A DNA stretch of 64,000 bases from Hyphomicrobium_A sp963728165 (GCA_963728165.1 CAVSIY010000002.1:496001-560000); one strand, 5' to 3'. Shown: positions 53,091 to 63,264, counted from the first letter of the stretch. Translations and numbers: made by a program. Notes: generated by a model from the letters alone, not told the origin.

Positions 53091-56000
53091 TCAACTATCG
53101 GTGACGGCGGCGGTCAGAAGCTGCAGGTTGCCCCCCGTCGCCGTGACGTCGGTGGAGCGCACGCGCTCTAAGGCATAGGCGAGGAGCGTATGGGGGCTAC
53201 CGGCCTTCGGCCCGGTGCCAGAGAGCCCCTCGCCGCCGAAGGGCTGCACGCCCACCATGGCGCCGATCTGATTGCGATTGACGTAGAGGTTGCCCACCCG
53301 CGCGTGCTCGGCCACGTAATCCGCCACGCCCTCCATGCGGCTGTGCAGCCCCAGCGTCAGGCCGTAGCCCGAGGCGTTGATGGCGGCAATCACCTTGTCG
53401 AGGTGGCCGCGCTCGTAGCGCACCACGTGCAGGATCGGCCCGAACACCTCGCGCGTCAGCGCGTCCATGCTGTCGATCTCGTAGGCCGCCGGCGTCACGT
53501 AGGTGCCTTCGCGGCAATGAGCTGGAAGCGTCAGGTCGGCGAGCTCGCGCGTCTCCCTCTGCATGCGCATCTTGTAGCCTTCGAGACGGTCCTGCAATTC
53601 CTCGTCGATCACCGGCCCGATGTCGGTCGCATAGTCCATGGGATCGCCGACATCGAGCGCCTGGATGGCGCCGACCAGCATGTCGATCGTCGCGTCGGCG
53701 CAGTCGTCCTGCAAGAACAGCACGCGCGTCGCCGAGCAGCGCTGGCCGGCACTGTCGAAGGCTGAGCGCACGCAATCGCGCACCACCTGCTCGGTGAGTG
53801 CGCTCGAAATCCGCGATCATGGCGTTGAGACCGCCGGTCTCGGCGATGAGCGGCACGATCGCTGCGCGGCGCTCGGCGAGCACCCTCTGGATGGTCCACG
53901 CCGTCTCATTGGAGCCTGTGAAGGACACCCCGTTGACGCGTGCGTCCTTGACGAGCGACTCGCCCAGACGACCGCTCCCGGTCAGCAGATGTAGGACATC
54001 GCCCGGCACGCCCGCCTCATGCAGCAGCTGCGTCGCCAAGAAGGCGGTGATCGGCGTCTGCTCGGCGGGCTTGGCCAGAACTGTATTGCCGGCGGCGAGC
54101 GCGGCGGCCACCTGCCCGACGAAGATCGCCAGAGGAAAATTCCAAGGCGAGATGCAGGCGAAGACCCCGCGTCCGTTGAGCATCAGCGTGTTGCGCTCGC
54201 CCGTGGGCCCCGGCAGCAGCACGGGCCCGCCGAAGAGGCGCCGCGCCTCGATGGCGTAGTAGCGCAAGTAGTCGACGGCCTCGCGCACGTCGCCTTGCGC
54301 CCCTTCGAGCGTCTTGCCGGCCTCGCGCACGATCACCGCCATCAGGCGCGCGCGATCGCGCTCGATGAGCTCGGCCGCCGTCTCGAGGATCTCGGCGCGC
54401 CCCGCCCCGCCCATCTTGTTCCAGGCGTGCTGGGCGCCAAGTGCACTTTCGATGGCGGCGTCGGCCTGCGCCGGCGTGGTGATGCGCACGGTGCCGAGCC
54501 GCTCGCGCCGATCGTGCGGGCAGATGACGAGGCTTGCCGTATCGCCTGCGAGCAGCGGCTTGCCGGCGATGAGGGGGCCGGCCTCGAAGGTGTCGTCGAG
54601 GGCCGTCGCCATTGCGGCAAAGAGCTCGGCGCGAACCGCCGGCTCGCTCAGCGCTAGGCCGCTCGCCACTTGCCGCTGCGGCAGATAGATCTCGCGCGGG
54701 CGCGGGATCGGCGGAGCAGCCGTTGCGGCCCCACTGCGCACGCGCCCGGCTGCCTCGACGGGGTCGCGGATGATGTCGGCGACGGGTGCCTCGTCGTCGG
54801 CCAGCCGATTGATGAACGAGGTGTTGGCGCCGTTCTCCAAGAGGCGGCGCACGAGATAGCCGAGCAGGTCCTCGTGATCGCCGACGGGCGCGTAGATGCG
54901 GCACGGCCGGCCGAGCTTGCCCTCGCCCACGACCTCCTCGTAGAGCGCCTCGCCCATGCCGTGCAGGCGCTGGAACTCGAACGCGACCGGGCCGCCGGCC
55001 ACGTGGGCGGCGGCGAGCGCGTGCGCGTTATGCGTGGCGAACTGCGGGTAGAAGGCCTTGGGGTCGCTCAGCAAGAGACGCACGCAGGCAAGGTAGGACA
55101 CGTCCGTGTTGAGCTTGCGCGTGAACACGGGATAGTCGGCAAGACCGCGCTCCTGCGCCCACTTGATCTCGCTGTCCCAGTAGGCGCCTTTGACGAGACG
55201 AACGGGGATGCGCTTGCCGGTGCGCTCGGCGAGGCGGCGCAGCCAGCGCAACACCGGAATGGCGCGCTTGCTGTAGGCCTGAACGGCAAGTCCCAGCCCG
55301 TTCCAGGAATCGAGCGCCGAATTGGTGAAAGCCGTGCCGAAAAGCTCGAGCGTGGGTTCGAGCCGATCCTGCTCCTCGGCGTCGATGGTGATGGAGAGGC
55401 CGCGCGCCCGCGCCGCCCGCGCAAGGCTCAACAGGCGCGGCACCAGCTCCTCGGAAAGCCGCTCCTCCTTGCCGGGCTCGAAGCGCGGGTGCAGCGCCGA
55501 CAGCTTTACCGAAAGACCAGGCCGCTTGTAGAGCGCATCGAGATGCATGGTGGCGAAGGGGCCAGAGGCCTGCCCCACCGCATCGATCGCCGCCATGTAG
55601 CGCTCGTAATAGAGGTCAGCGTCCTTCTGCGTCTTCGCCGCCTCCCCCAGCATGTCGTAGGAGAAGAGATAGCCCCGGGCCTGATAGCTCTCGGCCCGTG
55701 CCAGCGCATCGCGGATGGAGCGCCCCAGCACGAACTGGTCGCCGAGGACCTTCACGGCCTGGCGCACGGCCTGGCGGATGACGGGCTCGCCCGAGCGCGC
55801 AACGAGACGCTTCATGGCATTGATCGGGTTGGCGCCGCTCGCGTCCTTGAGCTTGACGACGCGGCCCGTGAGCAGAAGCGCCCAGGTCGAGGCGTTGACG
55901 AACAGGCTGTCGGAATGGCCGAGATGGCGCTCCCAGTGGCCGCCGGAGATCTTCTCGGCGATGAGGTCGTCGGCGGTGTCGCTGTCGGGGATCCTGAGCA

Positions 56001-56298
56001 GCGCCTCGGCGATGCACATCAAGATGACGCCTTCCTCGCTGGAAAGCCCGTACTCGCGCATGAAGGCGTCGACGCCCGGCTGCTTGCCCTGATTGGCGCG
56101 GGCGGCATAGACGAGGCGGCGGGCGATGTCGGCGGCGCGCCGGCGCTCCTCCTCGGAGAACACCGCACGCTCGAGCAGACGATCGAGAAGCCGCGTTTCG
56201 TCGAGCAGATGGTAGGCGGCGATCTCCTCGCGCGGCGGAAGCAGCGGCGGCCTCTCCTCAACGTCCTCGCGCGGCTCTGCCATCTTCACTGCGACCAT
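53091..56298 (-). CDS. putA: Bifunctional proline dehydrogenase / delta-1-pyrroline-5-carboxylate dehydrogenase, with one apparent frameshift
   Basis: Two frames give a protein of about 1068 residues. The first half is the FAD-dependent proline dehydrogenase barrel (RLVKGAYWDSEIKWAQ near residue 366). The second half is an aldehyde dehydrogenase (ISPWNFPLAIF near 716; catalytic Cys in SAGQRCSATR near 853). The frame breaks after GGLNAMIAD through one extra base at 53807-53809; removing it gives NAMIADSSALTEQVVRDCVRSAFDSAGQRC. PutA oxidises proline to glutamate. This length is the short form, and no N-terminal DNA-binding domain is evident. The start at 56298 is preceded by GAGG. I treat it as functional. 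Confidence 0.92.
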
Positions 56299-56476
56299 GC
56301 TGCCCCCGACCTCACCCGATTCGATATGGGGGCACTCTAGCAAATCGCGAAAGCGCCCGCCTCAAGCTGGCGGGCGCCATCCACGCCTGTCCTGTTATGC
56401 CTCGATCCTGGGCACACTTGACGCCGGGCCATGGCTTGGCCGAGCTTCGCGCCGGATCGAAAGGGGCTTGCTGCTC

Positions 56477-57421
56477 GTGACGCACAAAGTACCAAGACTC
56501 GTCCGCACGGTCGCCGAGCTGCGCCAGGGGGTCGCCGCGTGGCGGAAGGACGGCCTCAGCATCGCGCTCGTTCCCACCATGGGAGCGTTGCACCCGGGCC
56601 ACGTGGCGCTTTTGCGCCGCGCCGGGACAGAGGCCGACCGCACCCTGGTCTCGATCTTCGTCAACCCCAGCCAGTTCGCGCCGAACGAGGATCTCGCCCG
56701 CTACCCGCGCGATGAGGCGGGCGACCTCGCCAAGCTCGCGGGCGAAGGCTGTGACCTCGTTTGGGCGCCGGCGGTCGCCGACATGTACCCGGAGGGATTT
56801 GCCACGCGCATCGTTCCGGGCGGGGCCGCGCTCGGGCTCGAGAGCTTGACGCGCCCGCACTTCTTCGCAGGCGTGGCGACCGTGTGCTGCAAGCTGTTCT
56901 GCGCCGCGATGCCGGACGCCGCCCTTTTCGGCGAGAAGGATTACCAGCAGCTCTGCGTCATCCGCCAGATGGTGCGCGACCTCGATCTGCCGCTGCGCAT
57001 TCTCGCCGAGCCGACGATGCGCGAGGCGGACGGGCTGGCGCTGTCCTCGCGCAACGCCTACTTGTCGGACGCCGAGCGCGCCATCGCCCCGGCGCTCTAT
57101 CGCATCCTTTCGCAGGTCGCCGCCAAGGCCGCCGAGGCCGTGCGCGGAAGCGCCAGCGCACCGCCGAAGCGGCCGCGGCCCGTCCCGCTCGTACCCGATC
57201 CGCGCTTTGCCAACGCAAAGCCGCAGCTCCCCGCACTCGATGCGATCTGCGAGGACGCCTCGCGCGCACTTCAGGCCGCGGGCTTCACCAAGGTCGATTA
57301 CGTCGCCGTGCGCGAGGCCGAGACGCTGAAAGTCGTGAGCGCGAACACCGACCGGCCGCTGCGCGTGCTGGCGGCGGCATGGCTCGGGGCAACGCGCCTC
57401 ATCGACAACGTGCCGGCTTGA
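56477..57421 (+). CDS. panC: Pantothenate synthetase
   Basis: This 314-residue enzyme joins pantoate and beta-alanine. The nucleotidyl-transferase motif TMGALHPGHVALL, the FVNPSQFAPNEDLARYPR pantoate site, FFAGVATVCCKLF, ALFGEKDYQQL and LALSSRNAYLS are all present. The start is GTG 56477 with AAGGGG 10 nt upstream. Between residues about 218 and 250 there is a Pro/Arg/Ala-rich insertion (GSASAPPKRPRPVPLVPDPR) that lengthens the C-terminal domain beyond the usual 280 residues. It is divergent from putA. Confidence 0.95.
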   Translation: MTHKVPRLVRTVAELRQGVAAWRKDGLSIALVPTMGALHPGHVALLRRAGTEADRTLVSIFVNPSQFAPNEDLARYPRDEAGDLAKLAGEGCDLVWAPAVADMYPEGFATRIVPGGAALGLESLTRPHFFAGVATVCCKLFCAAMPDAALFGEKDYQQLCVIRQMVRDLDLPLRILAEPTMREADGLALSSRNAYLSDAERAIAPALYRILSQVAAKAAEAVRGSASAPPKRPRPVPLVPDPRFANAKPQLPALDAICEDASRALQAAGFTKVDYVAVREAETLKVVSANTDRPLRVLAAAWLGATRLIDNVPA

Positions 57422-57434
57422 GCGCGTTTGCTCC

Positions 57435-57728
57435 TCAGCGCAGCTCATAGCAGTTCGAATAGACGCGAGGGCTACGCGTCACGTCGTAGCCGGAGCGGCA
57501 CTGCACCAGGTAGGTCTCGTTTGGGTGCCGGAAAAGGACGAACGTCGAGCGGTCGTCGACCGTGCTGGTATAGCCCGCGATCTGCCAGCCGCCCTTCAAT
57601 AGGCCTTCGATCGTGATCTTTTGCTCATCACCGGCGGCAGCCGGACCCACCGCCGCGAGGGCGCCCGCGGCAACCGCGCCCAGGAGCGCACGCAAATGCC
57701 GGCCACGCGTCTTACGAGTTTCACCCAT
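57435..57728 (-). CDS. Small secreted protein, unknown function
   Basis: This 97-residue protein has a basic N-terminus and signal peptide (LRALLGAVAAGALAAVGPAAAG) and a short mature domain, ITIEGLLKGGWQIAGYTSTVDDRSTFVLFRHPNETYLVQCRSGYDV, ending in a second cysteine. The pattern suggests a small disulphide-linked beta domain in the periplasm. I do not recognise a family. It is convergent with panC. Confidence 0.72.
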   Translation of the reverse strand: MGETRKTRGRHLRALLGAVAAGALAAVGPAAAGDEQKITIEGLLKGGWQIAGYTSTVDDRSTFVLFRHPNETYLVQCRSGYDVTRSPRVYSNCYELR

Positions 57729-57769
57729 GGCCAAGCATTAGCACATGCGATCCTCTTTGCGCGTCCACG

Positions 57770-59461
57770 CTACCTCAGCTCGCTCGCTCTTTTGCGGGCC
57801 CCGAGCGCGGCATCACGCGTGACCGGCACGATCTCGCTCGGACGCCACGTCTTGGAAAAGAAGGGCTCGAGCGGACTATAGAGCCGCAGGATCACGAACC
57901 AGCCTTTGCCGGGCAGCGTTTGGATCCAGTTGCCGTCCTTGACGCCGGCCGGCCGGCTCGGCCCGAAGTAGACCGTCGTGGCGCCGTCGGCGCTCGCCTC
58001 GGCGGCGGGGCTAGGATAGCTCTGGCTGCCGGCGCGGGGAAAGCGCTGATCGGTCTGCAGCATGGAGCGGGTCTGGTTGTCGTAGGCCGTCAGCGACCAG
58101 AACTTCGCCGCCGGAATGCCCTTGGGCAGCACCACCTTGTAGGTCTTGGCGCCGTCGAAGGGCTCACCGGCGGCATCCATGATCCCGAACAGATACTGAG
58201 AGCCCACGTCGGGCAGGCGCATGACCATCGCCGGCGTCACGCCCGTTGCCGCATAGAAGAAGGCCGCGCGCGCATCGAGCGTGCGCGCGCCCGTATAGGG
58301 GAACGGCTTGATGCCCTCTTTGGTGATCTCCGGCGGGGGCCGCGTGAAATCGTAGCCGCCGACGAACAGCGGGTTCAGCCATTTCGAGGTGGCGCTGTAG
58401 TAGCCGAAGCCTTCCGACGCGCGCGGGCGCAGCGCGTATGTGCGCCCCGCCGCGTTGCCGATGGCGACGGCATCGGTGAGGATCTTGCGCATACGCGCGT
58501 CCGGCTTGAAGGGCTTGCCCTTCTCGATGCCGATCGCCGCGAACTGGCCGCCGATCTCCGGGTCGAGCGCGGTTGCCGGCTGCTCCTGCACGAGGGAAGC
58601 GAGCATCTCGTAGAACGAGAAATCATTGGGCGGGATCGTGTTCATGGCGAGCCCAGTGCCCTCGACGAACTTGGGCGTGCGCGGGTCGGCGAGCTTACCG
58701 AGCGGCCCTTTCCCCTGAAGGAAGCTCGCGACGCTGGTGCCGTAGGAGCCCGGAACATAAGGGTAGATCTTGAGCGTCTTCTTGATCGCGTCGGCGGCCG
58801 GCTGGGGCTTGCCGTCGACGAGAAAAGCGCGGCCGAGCAGCGCGACCGCGTTGGTGGTCGGGCGCCCGATGAAGTAGCCGACAGGCAACGGCCCGTCATA
58901 GCCGGGCGGCAGGAGCAGGTACTTGCCACCCTCGCCGCGATCCGGGCCGGGCACCCCGAAGTCCATGACCCAGCGGAACCACAGATCGTCGAAAATGCCC
59001 AGAGCGCCGGGCGGCGTCTCGACCACGAGGGGCCCCTTGCTCAGGTCGAGGTTGGAGATGAAGTAGACGGTATCGGCGTTGGCAGTGAGAAACAGCGAGC
59101 GCGAATCCATCAGCTCCGAGAAGATGAGCACGTCGTTGTCGGCGACGCCGGCGTCGCGCATGCCTTGGCGCGCCGCATAGATCGAAACGCCCCTCAGCCC
59201 GTTGAGGAAGGCGGCGACGCCGCGCTGCAGATCGAGCTGATCGTAGACCTTGTCGGCCGTCTCTGCGGTCGGGACACCGTCCGGAAACTGCAACAGGCCG
59301 ATCGCGCTCTCCACCGTTGCCGGCGTGGTGATCGACGGCGGGGTCGGCGTAGTCGCCGACTGCAGGTCTTGGGCGCAGGCGATGCCCGGCACAATCGCGG
59401 CAAGGCACAAGAGGCCGGCGCGCAGGCGCGCACCGGTCGGGGGAACGGGAGCAATGAACAT
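57770..59461 (-). CDS. DUF1254/DUF1214 domain protein, exported
   Basis: This 563-residue protein has a signal peptide (LRAGLLCLAAIVPGIACAQ), an N-terminal DUF1254 domain (AAFLNGLRGVSIYAARQGMRDAG, LTANADTVYFISNLDLSKGPLVVE) and a C-terminal DUF1214 domain (FWSLTAYDNQTRSMLQTDQ, GATTVYFGPSRPAGVKDGNWIQT). The pair always occurs together in secreted proteins of unclear role; no catalytic residues are assigned. A GTG at 59476 is an alternative start. It stands alone. Confidence 0.92.
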   Translation of the reverse strand: MFIAPVPPTGARLRAGLLCLAAIVPGIACAQDLQSATTPTPPSITTPATVESAIGLLQFPDGVPTAETADKVYDQLDLQRGVAAFLNGLRGVSIYAARQGMRDAGVADNDVLIFSELMDSRSLFLTANADTVYFISNLDLSKGPLVVETPPGALGIFDDLWFRWVMDFGVPGPDRGEGGKYLLLPPGYDGPLPVGYFIGRPTTNAVALLGRAFLVDGKPQPAADAIKKTLKIYPYVPGSYGTSVASFLQGKGPLGKLADPRTPKFVEGTGLAMNTIPPNDFSFYEMLASLVQEQPATALDPEIGGQFAAIGIEKGKPFKPDARMRKILTDAVAIGNAAGRTYALRPRASEGFGYYSATSKWLNPLFVGGYDFTRPPPEITKEGIKPFPYTGARTLDARAAFFYAATGVTPAMVMRLPDVGSQYLFGIMDAAGEPFDGAKTYKVVLPKGIPAAKFWSLTAYDNQTRSMLQTDQRFPRAGSQSYPSPAAEASADGATTVYFGPSRPAGVKDGNWIQTLPGKGWFVILRLYSPLEPFFSKTWRPSEIVPVTRDAALGARKRASELR

Positions 59462-59600
59462 GTGGGACCCATGCACTGACGGCCCCGGTCCGACCCGGCG
59501 CCACAGGCGACGACAATCACAGAAGATCGATGAATTCGGCGTTGCTCCGTGCGCAGCGAATTGAAGCTAACCTGCGCCAATGGAGCGGGGGGCTTTTGCT

Positions 59601-60254
59601 TCAGGCGGCGTTCAAGGCGACGGCATCGACGACGGCGGCGAAGTGGCAGGCGGACGCCACCAGCACGAAGCCGTGCCAGATGGCGTTGTGGTAGGGCAGC
59701 GAGTTCCACAGATGAAAGACGACGCCCATCGTGTAAAGCACCCCACCAGAGACGAGCAGGATGAGAGCGCTGCCGGGAAGGGCCGCGGCGAGCGGCTGCA
59801 GTGCGGCAACGCAGGCCCACCCCTGCGCCAGGTACAAGACATACGAGGTGCGCGCGAGCTGTGCCGGCCAGAACAGCTTGGCGGCGACGCCGAACAAGCC
59901 CACGGCCCAGACGGCGCCCAACAGGCCGAACCCTGCCACGCCGCCCATCTTCACCAGGGCAAACGGCGTGTAGGTCGCAGCAATCTTCACGTAGATCGCG
60001 GCGTGATCGAAGCGCCGCAGCAGCGCCTTCAGTCCGGGCCGGCCGACGAGGTTATACCCTGCCGAGAAGGCGAACACCGCCACCATGCCGAGGCTGTAGA
60101 CGACGATGCTGAGCGTCGACAGGGGCGGCAGGTACAAAATCGCCACCGTCGTCAGCGTTGCCGCCGCCGCGAGGCTGCCGACAACGCCCACGACATGAAT
60201 GCAGGCATCTGCGACACGCTCGCCCGGCGTGTACTCGGGAAAGTTGTGGTCCAT
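59601..60254 (-). CDS. Hemolysin III / PAQR family membrane protein
   Basis: This 217-residue seven-span protein carries the metal-site pattern of the family: a His in span 1 (CIHVVGVVGS), an Asp in FDHAAIYVKIAATYTPF and a His pair in IWHGFVLVASACHFAAVV. These residues bind zinc in the related adiponectin receptors, which are ceramidases; bacterial HlyIII-type proteins have no settled substrate. The start is ATG 60254. It is divergent from parE. Confidence 0.9.
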   Translation of the reverse strand: MDHNFPEYTPGERVADACIHVVGVVGSLAAAATLTTVAILYLPPLSTLSIVVYSLGMVAVFAFSAGYNLVGRPGLKALLRRFDHAAIYVKIAATYTPFALVKMGGVAGFGLLGAVWAVGLFGVAAKLFWPAQLARTSYVLYLAQGWACVAALQPLAAALPGSALILLVSGGVLYTMGVVFHLWNSLPYHNAIWHGFVLVASACHFAAVVDAVALNAA

Positions 60255-60468
60255 GGGATCAATATAGTCTGCACGGGGGACGTGGCGGAGTTGCGACAGG
60301 CACCCCTGAGGGTTAATTGACCCGCGGCCGATTGGCCCCCGCAGGCTTGCCAAAGCCGGGGCGCCCGTGCGAGGTCCCATTCTCGAAACCTCTAGATTCG
60401 CCGGGTCGGCTTTCGTCCCCCGCGTCCCATGCCGGGCGGCCTTATTGCTACGACGGGACACGCGACGC

Positions 60469-62484
60469 ATGGCCGGAGCCGTACGCGACCTCTTCTCAAC
60501 GCTCGAAAGCTTCATGACCGACAAGACGGGCCGCACCCGCCGCTCTGCCGACGCCTCCGACCGCTACACGGCGGCCGACATCGAGGTGCTGGAAGGCCTC
60601 GAGCCCGTGCGCCGGCGCCCCGGCATGTACATCGGCGGCACCGACGAGAAGGCGCTGCATCACCTCTTTGCCGAGGTCATCGACAACTCCATGGACGAGG
60701 CGGTCGCCGGGCACGCGAGCTCCATCGAGGTGGAGTTCGACAAGGACGGCTTCTTGTCGGTCACCGACAACGGCCGCGGCATCCCCGTCGATCCGCACCC
60801 CAAGTACAAGCCGAAGTCGGCGCTCGAGGTGATCCTGACGACGCTGCACTCGGGCGGCAAGTTCGAGAGCAAGGTCTACAATACCTCCGGTGGCCTGCAC
60901 GGCGTCGGCGTCTCCGTCGTCAACGCGCTGTCGGAGACGCTTCACGTCGAGGTCGCGCGCGGCCAGCAGCTCTACGCCATGGAGTTCAAGCGCGGCGATC
61001 CGCAAGGCAAGCTGAAAAAGCTCGGGCCCGTCATGAACCGGCGCGGGACTCTGATCCGCTTCAAGCCGGACGAGAAGATCTTCGGCAAAGGCTGCGCCTT
61101 CAAGCCGGCGCGCCTTTTCAAGATGGCACGCTCCAAGGCCTACCTCTTCGGCGGCGTGAAGATCGCCTGGAAGTGCGATCCTTCGCTCATCACCGACGAC
61201 ACGCCGGCAAAAGCCGAGTTCCACTTTCCCGGCGGCCTCAAGGACTATCTCTTGAGCGAGATCGAAGGGCGGACGCTCGTCACCAAGGAGATCTTTGCAG
61301 GCCGCACGCAAGGCACCAACGGCCACGGCTCGGTCGAGTGGGCGGTGGCCTGGATCTCCGACGAGGACGGCTTCCTGCGCTCCTACTGCAACACGATCCC
61401 GACGCCCGACGGCGGCACGCACGAGACCGGCCTGCGCCAGGCGCTGTCGAAGGGCCTGCGCGCCTACGGCGAGCTGACCAACAACCGCCGCGCCGGCCAG
61501 GTCACCGCCGACGACGTCTTGGGCACGGCCGCCGCCATGCTCGCCGTCTTCATCCGCGAGCCCGAGTTCCAGGGCCAGACCAAGGACCGGCTGGCCACGC
61601 AGGAGGCCGCCCGCATCGTGGAATCGACCGTGCGCGACGCGTTCGACCACTGGCTCGCCGATAGCCCCGCGAACGCAACGAAGCTGCTCGACTGGGCCAT
61701 CGACCAGGCCGAGGATCGGCTCAAAAGGAAGCGTGAAAAGGAGATCGGGCGCCAGTCGGCGACGCGCAAATTGCGCCTGCCGGGCAAGCTCGCCGACTGC
61801 ACCATCCAGGCAGCCGCCGGCACCGAGATCTTCATCGTCGAGGGCGACTCGGCCGGTGGCTCCGCCAAGAGCGCACGCGCCCGCGAGACGCAAGCCATCC
61901 TGCCCTTGCGCGGCAAGATCCTCAACGTGGCCAACGCGTCCTCGCAGAAGCTCGCGGCAAACCAGCTCTTGGCCGACTTGATCCAGGCGCTCGGCGCCGG
62001 CACCGGCTCGAAGTACCGCGACGAGGACCTGCGCTATGAGCGCGTCATCGTCATGACCGACGCCGACGTCGACGGCGCGCACATCGCCTCGCTCTTGATC
62101 ACGTTCTTCTATCAGGAGATGCCGGCGCTGATCGAGAACGGCCACCTCTTCCTCGCCGTGCCACCGCTCTACAAGCTGACGCAAGGGGCAAAGTCGTTTT
62201 ATGCGCGCGACGAGAAGCACAAGGACGAGCTGATCAAGCGCGAGTTCAAGGCCAATCAGAAGATCGAGGTGAGCCGCTTCAAGGGCCTGGGCGAGATGAA
62301 CGCATCCCAGCTCAAGGAGACGACCATGGACCCCAAGCGGCGCACGCTGTTGCGCGTGGAGATCGGCGAGGGCGACCGCAGCGCCATCTCGGAGGCCATC
62401 AACGCGCTGATGGGGTCCAAGCCCGAGGCGCGCTTCCGCTTCATCCAGGAGCGCGCCGCCTTCGCGCACGATCTGGATATTTGA
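60469..62484 (+). CDS. parE: DNA topoisomerase IV subunit B
   Basis: This 671-residue ATPase subunit has the GHKL site (IDNSMDEAVAG, TDNGRGIPV, GGLHGVGVSVVNALS) and the TOPRIM motifs IVEGDSAGGSAKSAR and VMTDADVDGAHI. The ending KPEARFRFIQERAAFAHDLDI is ParE-like rather than GyrB-like. It separates daughter chromosomes with ParC. ATG 60469 includes a DLF motif often seen at alphaproteobacterial ParE N-termini; ATG 60514 is the other candidate start. The gene appears monocistronic. Confidence 0.95.
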   Translation: MAGAVRDLFSTLESFMTDKTGRTRRSADASDRYTAADIEVLEGLEPVRRRPGMYIGGTDEKALHHLFAEVIDNSMDEAVAGHASSIEVEFDKDGFLSVTDNGRGIPVDPHPKYKPKSALEVILTTLHSGGKFESKVYNTSGGLHGVGVSVVNALSETLHVEVARGQQLYAMEFKRGDPQGKLKKLGPVMNRRGTLIRFKPDEKIFGKGCAFKPARLFKMARSKAYLFGGVKIAWKCDPSLITDDTPAKAEFHFPGGLKDYLLSEIEGRTLVTKEIFAGRTQGTNGHGSVEWAVAWISDEDGFLRSYCNTIPTPDGGTHETGLRQALSKGLRAYGELTNNRRAGQVTADDVLGTAAAMLAVFIREPEFQGQTKDRLATQEAARIVESTVRDAFDHWLADSPANATKLLDWAIDQAEDRLKRKREKEIGRQSATRKLRLPGKLADCTIQAAAGTEIFIVEGDSAGGSAKSARARETQAILPLRGKILNVANASSQKLAANQLLADLIQALGAGTGSKYRDEDLRYERVIVMTDADVDGAHIASLLITFFYQEMPALIENGHLFLAVPPLYKLTQGAKSFYARDEKHKDELIKREFKANQKIEVSRFKGLGEMNASQLKETTMDPKRRTLLRVEIGEGDRSAISEAINALMGSKPEARFRFIQERAAFAHDLDI

Positions 62485-62493
62485 TCCATCGCT

Positions 62494-62736
62494 TCAAGAT
62501 GTGGGCGGTAGCCGCCGCGGCTTCCGGGTCGGCTGCTGCAGCAAGCGCTGCTCCTCGGCGCGCAACAGCGATTTCAACTGACGGAACTGCTTGGCGAACC
62601 GATGCCGGCCGCTCTTCTTGCGCTCGCAAGTGCGATCCTTGCGCAGCGCGCGCTGCATCCACTGCGCCTGCAGCAGCGTCACGCGCGCGACGGTCGTGAA
62701 GGCTCTGTTGCGCAAGGTGGCGAGGTCGTTGCTCAT
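62494..62736 (-). CDS. Small basic protein, unknown function
   Basis: This predicted 80-residue protein (SNDLATLRNRAFTTVARVTL onward) is strongly basic and helical, with many Arg, Lys and Gln and no cysteine pattern. A nucleic-acid or structural role is possible but nothing specific can be said. It is convergent with parE, 9 bp from its stop. The frame is open further upstream but that part is low complexity. Coding status is uncertain. Confidence 0.45.
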   Translation of the reverse strand: MSNDLATLRNRAFTTVARVTLLQAQWMQRALRKDRTCERKKSGRHRFAKQFRQLKSLLRAEEQRLLQQPTRKPRRLPPTS

Positions 62737-63264
62737 GGGAGACCGTGATCGAGACGTGCCTCTTGGGCCTCGCGGCATCTCTGCCCGAGGGGATGAAAAG
62801 GTGAGGGGCTGCGGGGCGGGGAGCGCCGCAGGTTTTTGGTAACAAAGAGCGGCGCTGCTGCCGCCCCGCGCAGGATTTTTCGGCCTACCCGCAGCAATTA
62901 AGCGTTCTCGCACCCCGGACTTTCACCGGGGCGGGTGCGGCGAGCCCCGGATAGTCTGCCGCGCGTGACGGTCTCGAGTACCCGGCCTGCCACCCGCCCT
63001 CGATGCAGGACGCCTCGAGATCGACCCCTCAGCGGGGCGGGATGCGGCGATCCTCCCACGGGCGGGAAGGGCGAGGATAAGGTTTCGTGCCGCGCCACCC
63101 GCGATACGCGGGAGCACTGCCCAATCGGGCAGGTGCGGACCCCACCTCGGCGACCAAATTCCGGGCCCGGATAGAGACGTCCCGCACGACTTCGCGGCCT
63201 AGCGATCAACGCGCTGAGGGCTTGTGAGCTCGCGGCGAAGCTTCGCGGTGACGACGGCCCACCC
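62737..63264. other. 528-bp gene-free region with many strong hairpins, possible structured RNA
   Basis: No convincing gene is present. Several stable hairpins stand out. CCCGCG/CGCGGG with loop ATA lies at 63098-63112. GCACTGCCC pairs with GGGCAGGTGC (one bulge) at 63114-63136. At 62909-62939, CGCACC and CCCCGG pair with CCGGGG and GGTGCG around ACTTTCA. On the minus strand a short GCGGC/GCCGC stem at 62849-62864 is followed by TCTTTGTT. A minus-strand RNA of about 300-400 nt would fit this order. It lacks the core motifs of RNase P RNA, tmRNA and cobalamin riboswitches. Confidence 0.45.

Noticed and set aside
60496..62469. 657-codon frame antisense to parE
   Set aside because: It is exactly antisense to parE and reflects GC-rich third codon positions; no domain is recognisable.
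62860..63260. RNase P RNA, cobalamin riboswitch or tmRNA
   Set aside because: The GGTGAAAGTCCGG segment on the minus strand recalls these RNAs, but the RNase P core GAGGAAAGTCCGGGC, the GCCACTG box of cobalamin riboswitches and a tRNA-like tmRNA end are all missing.
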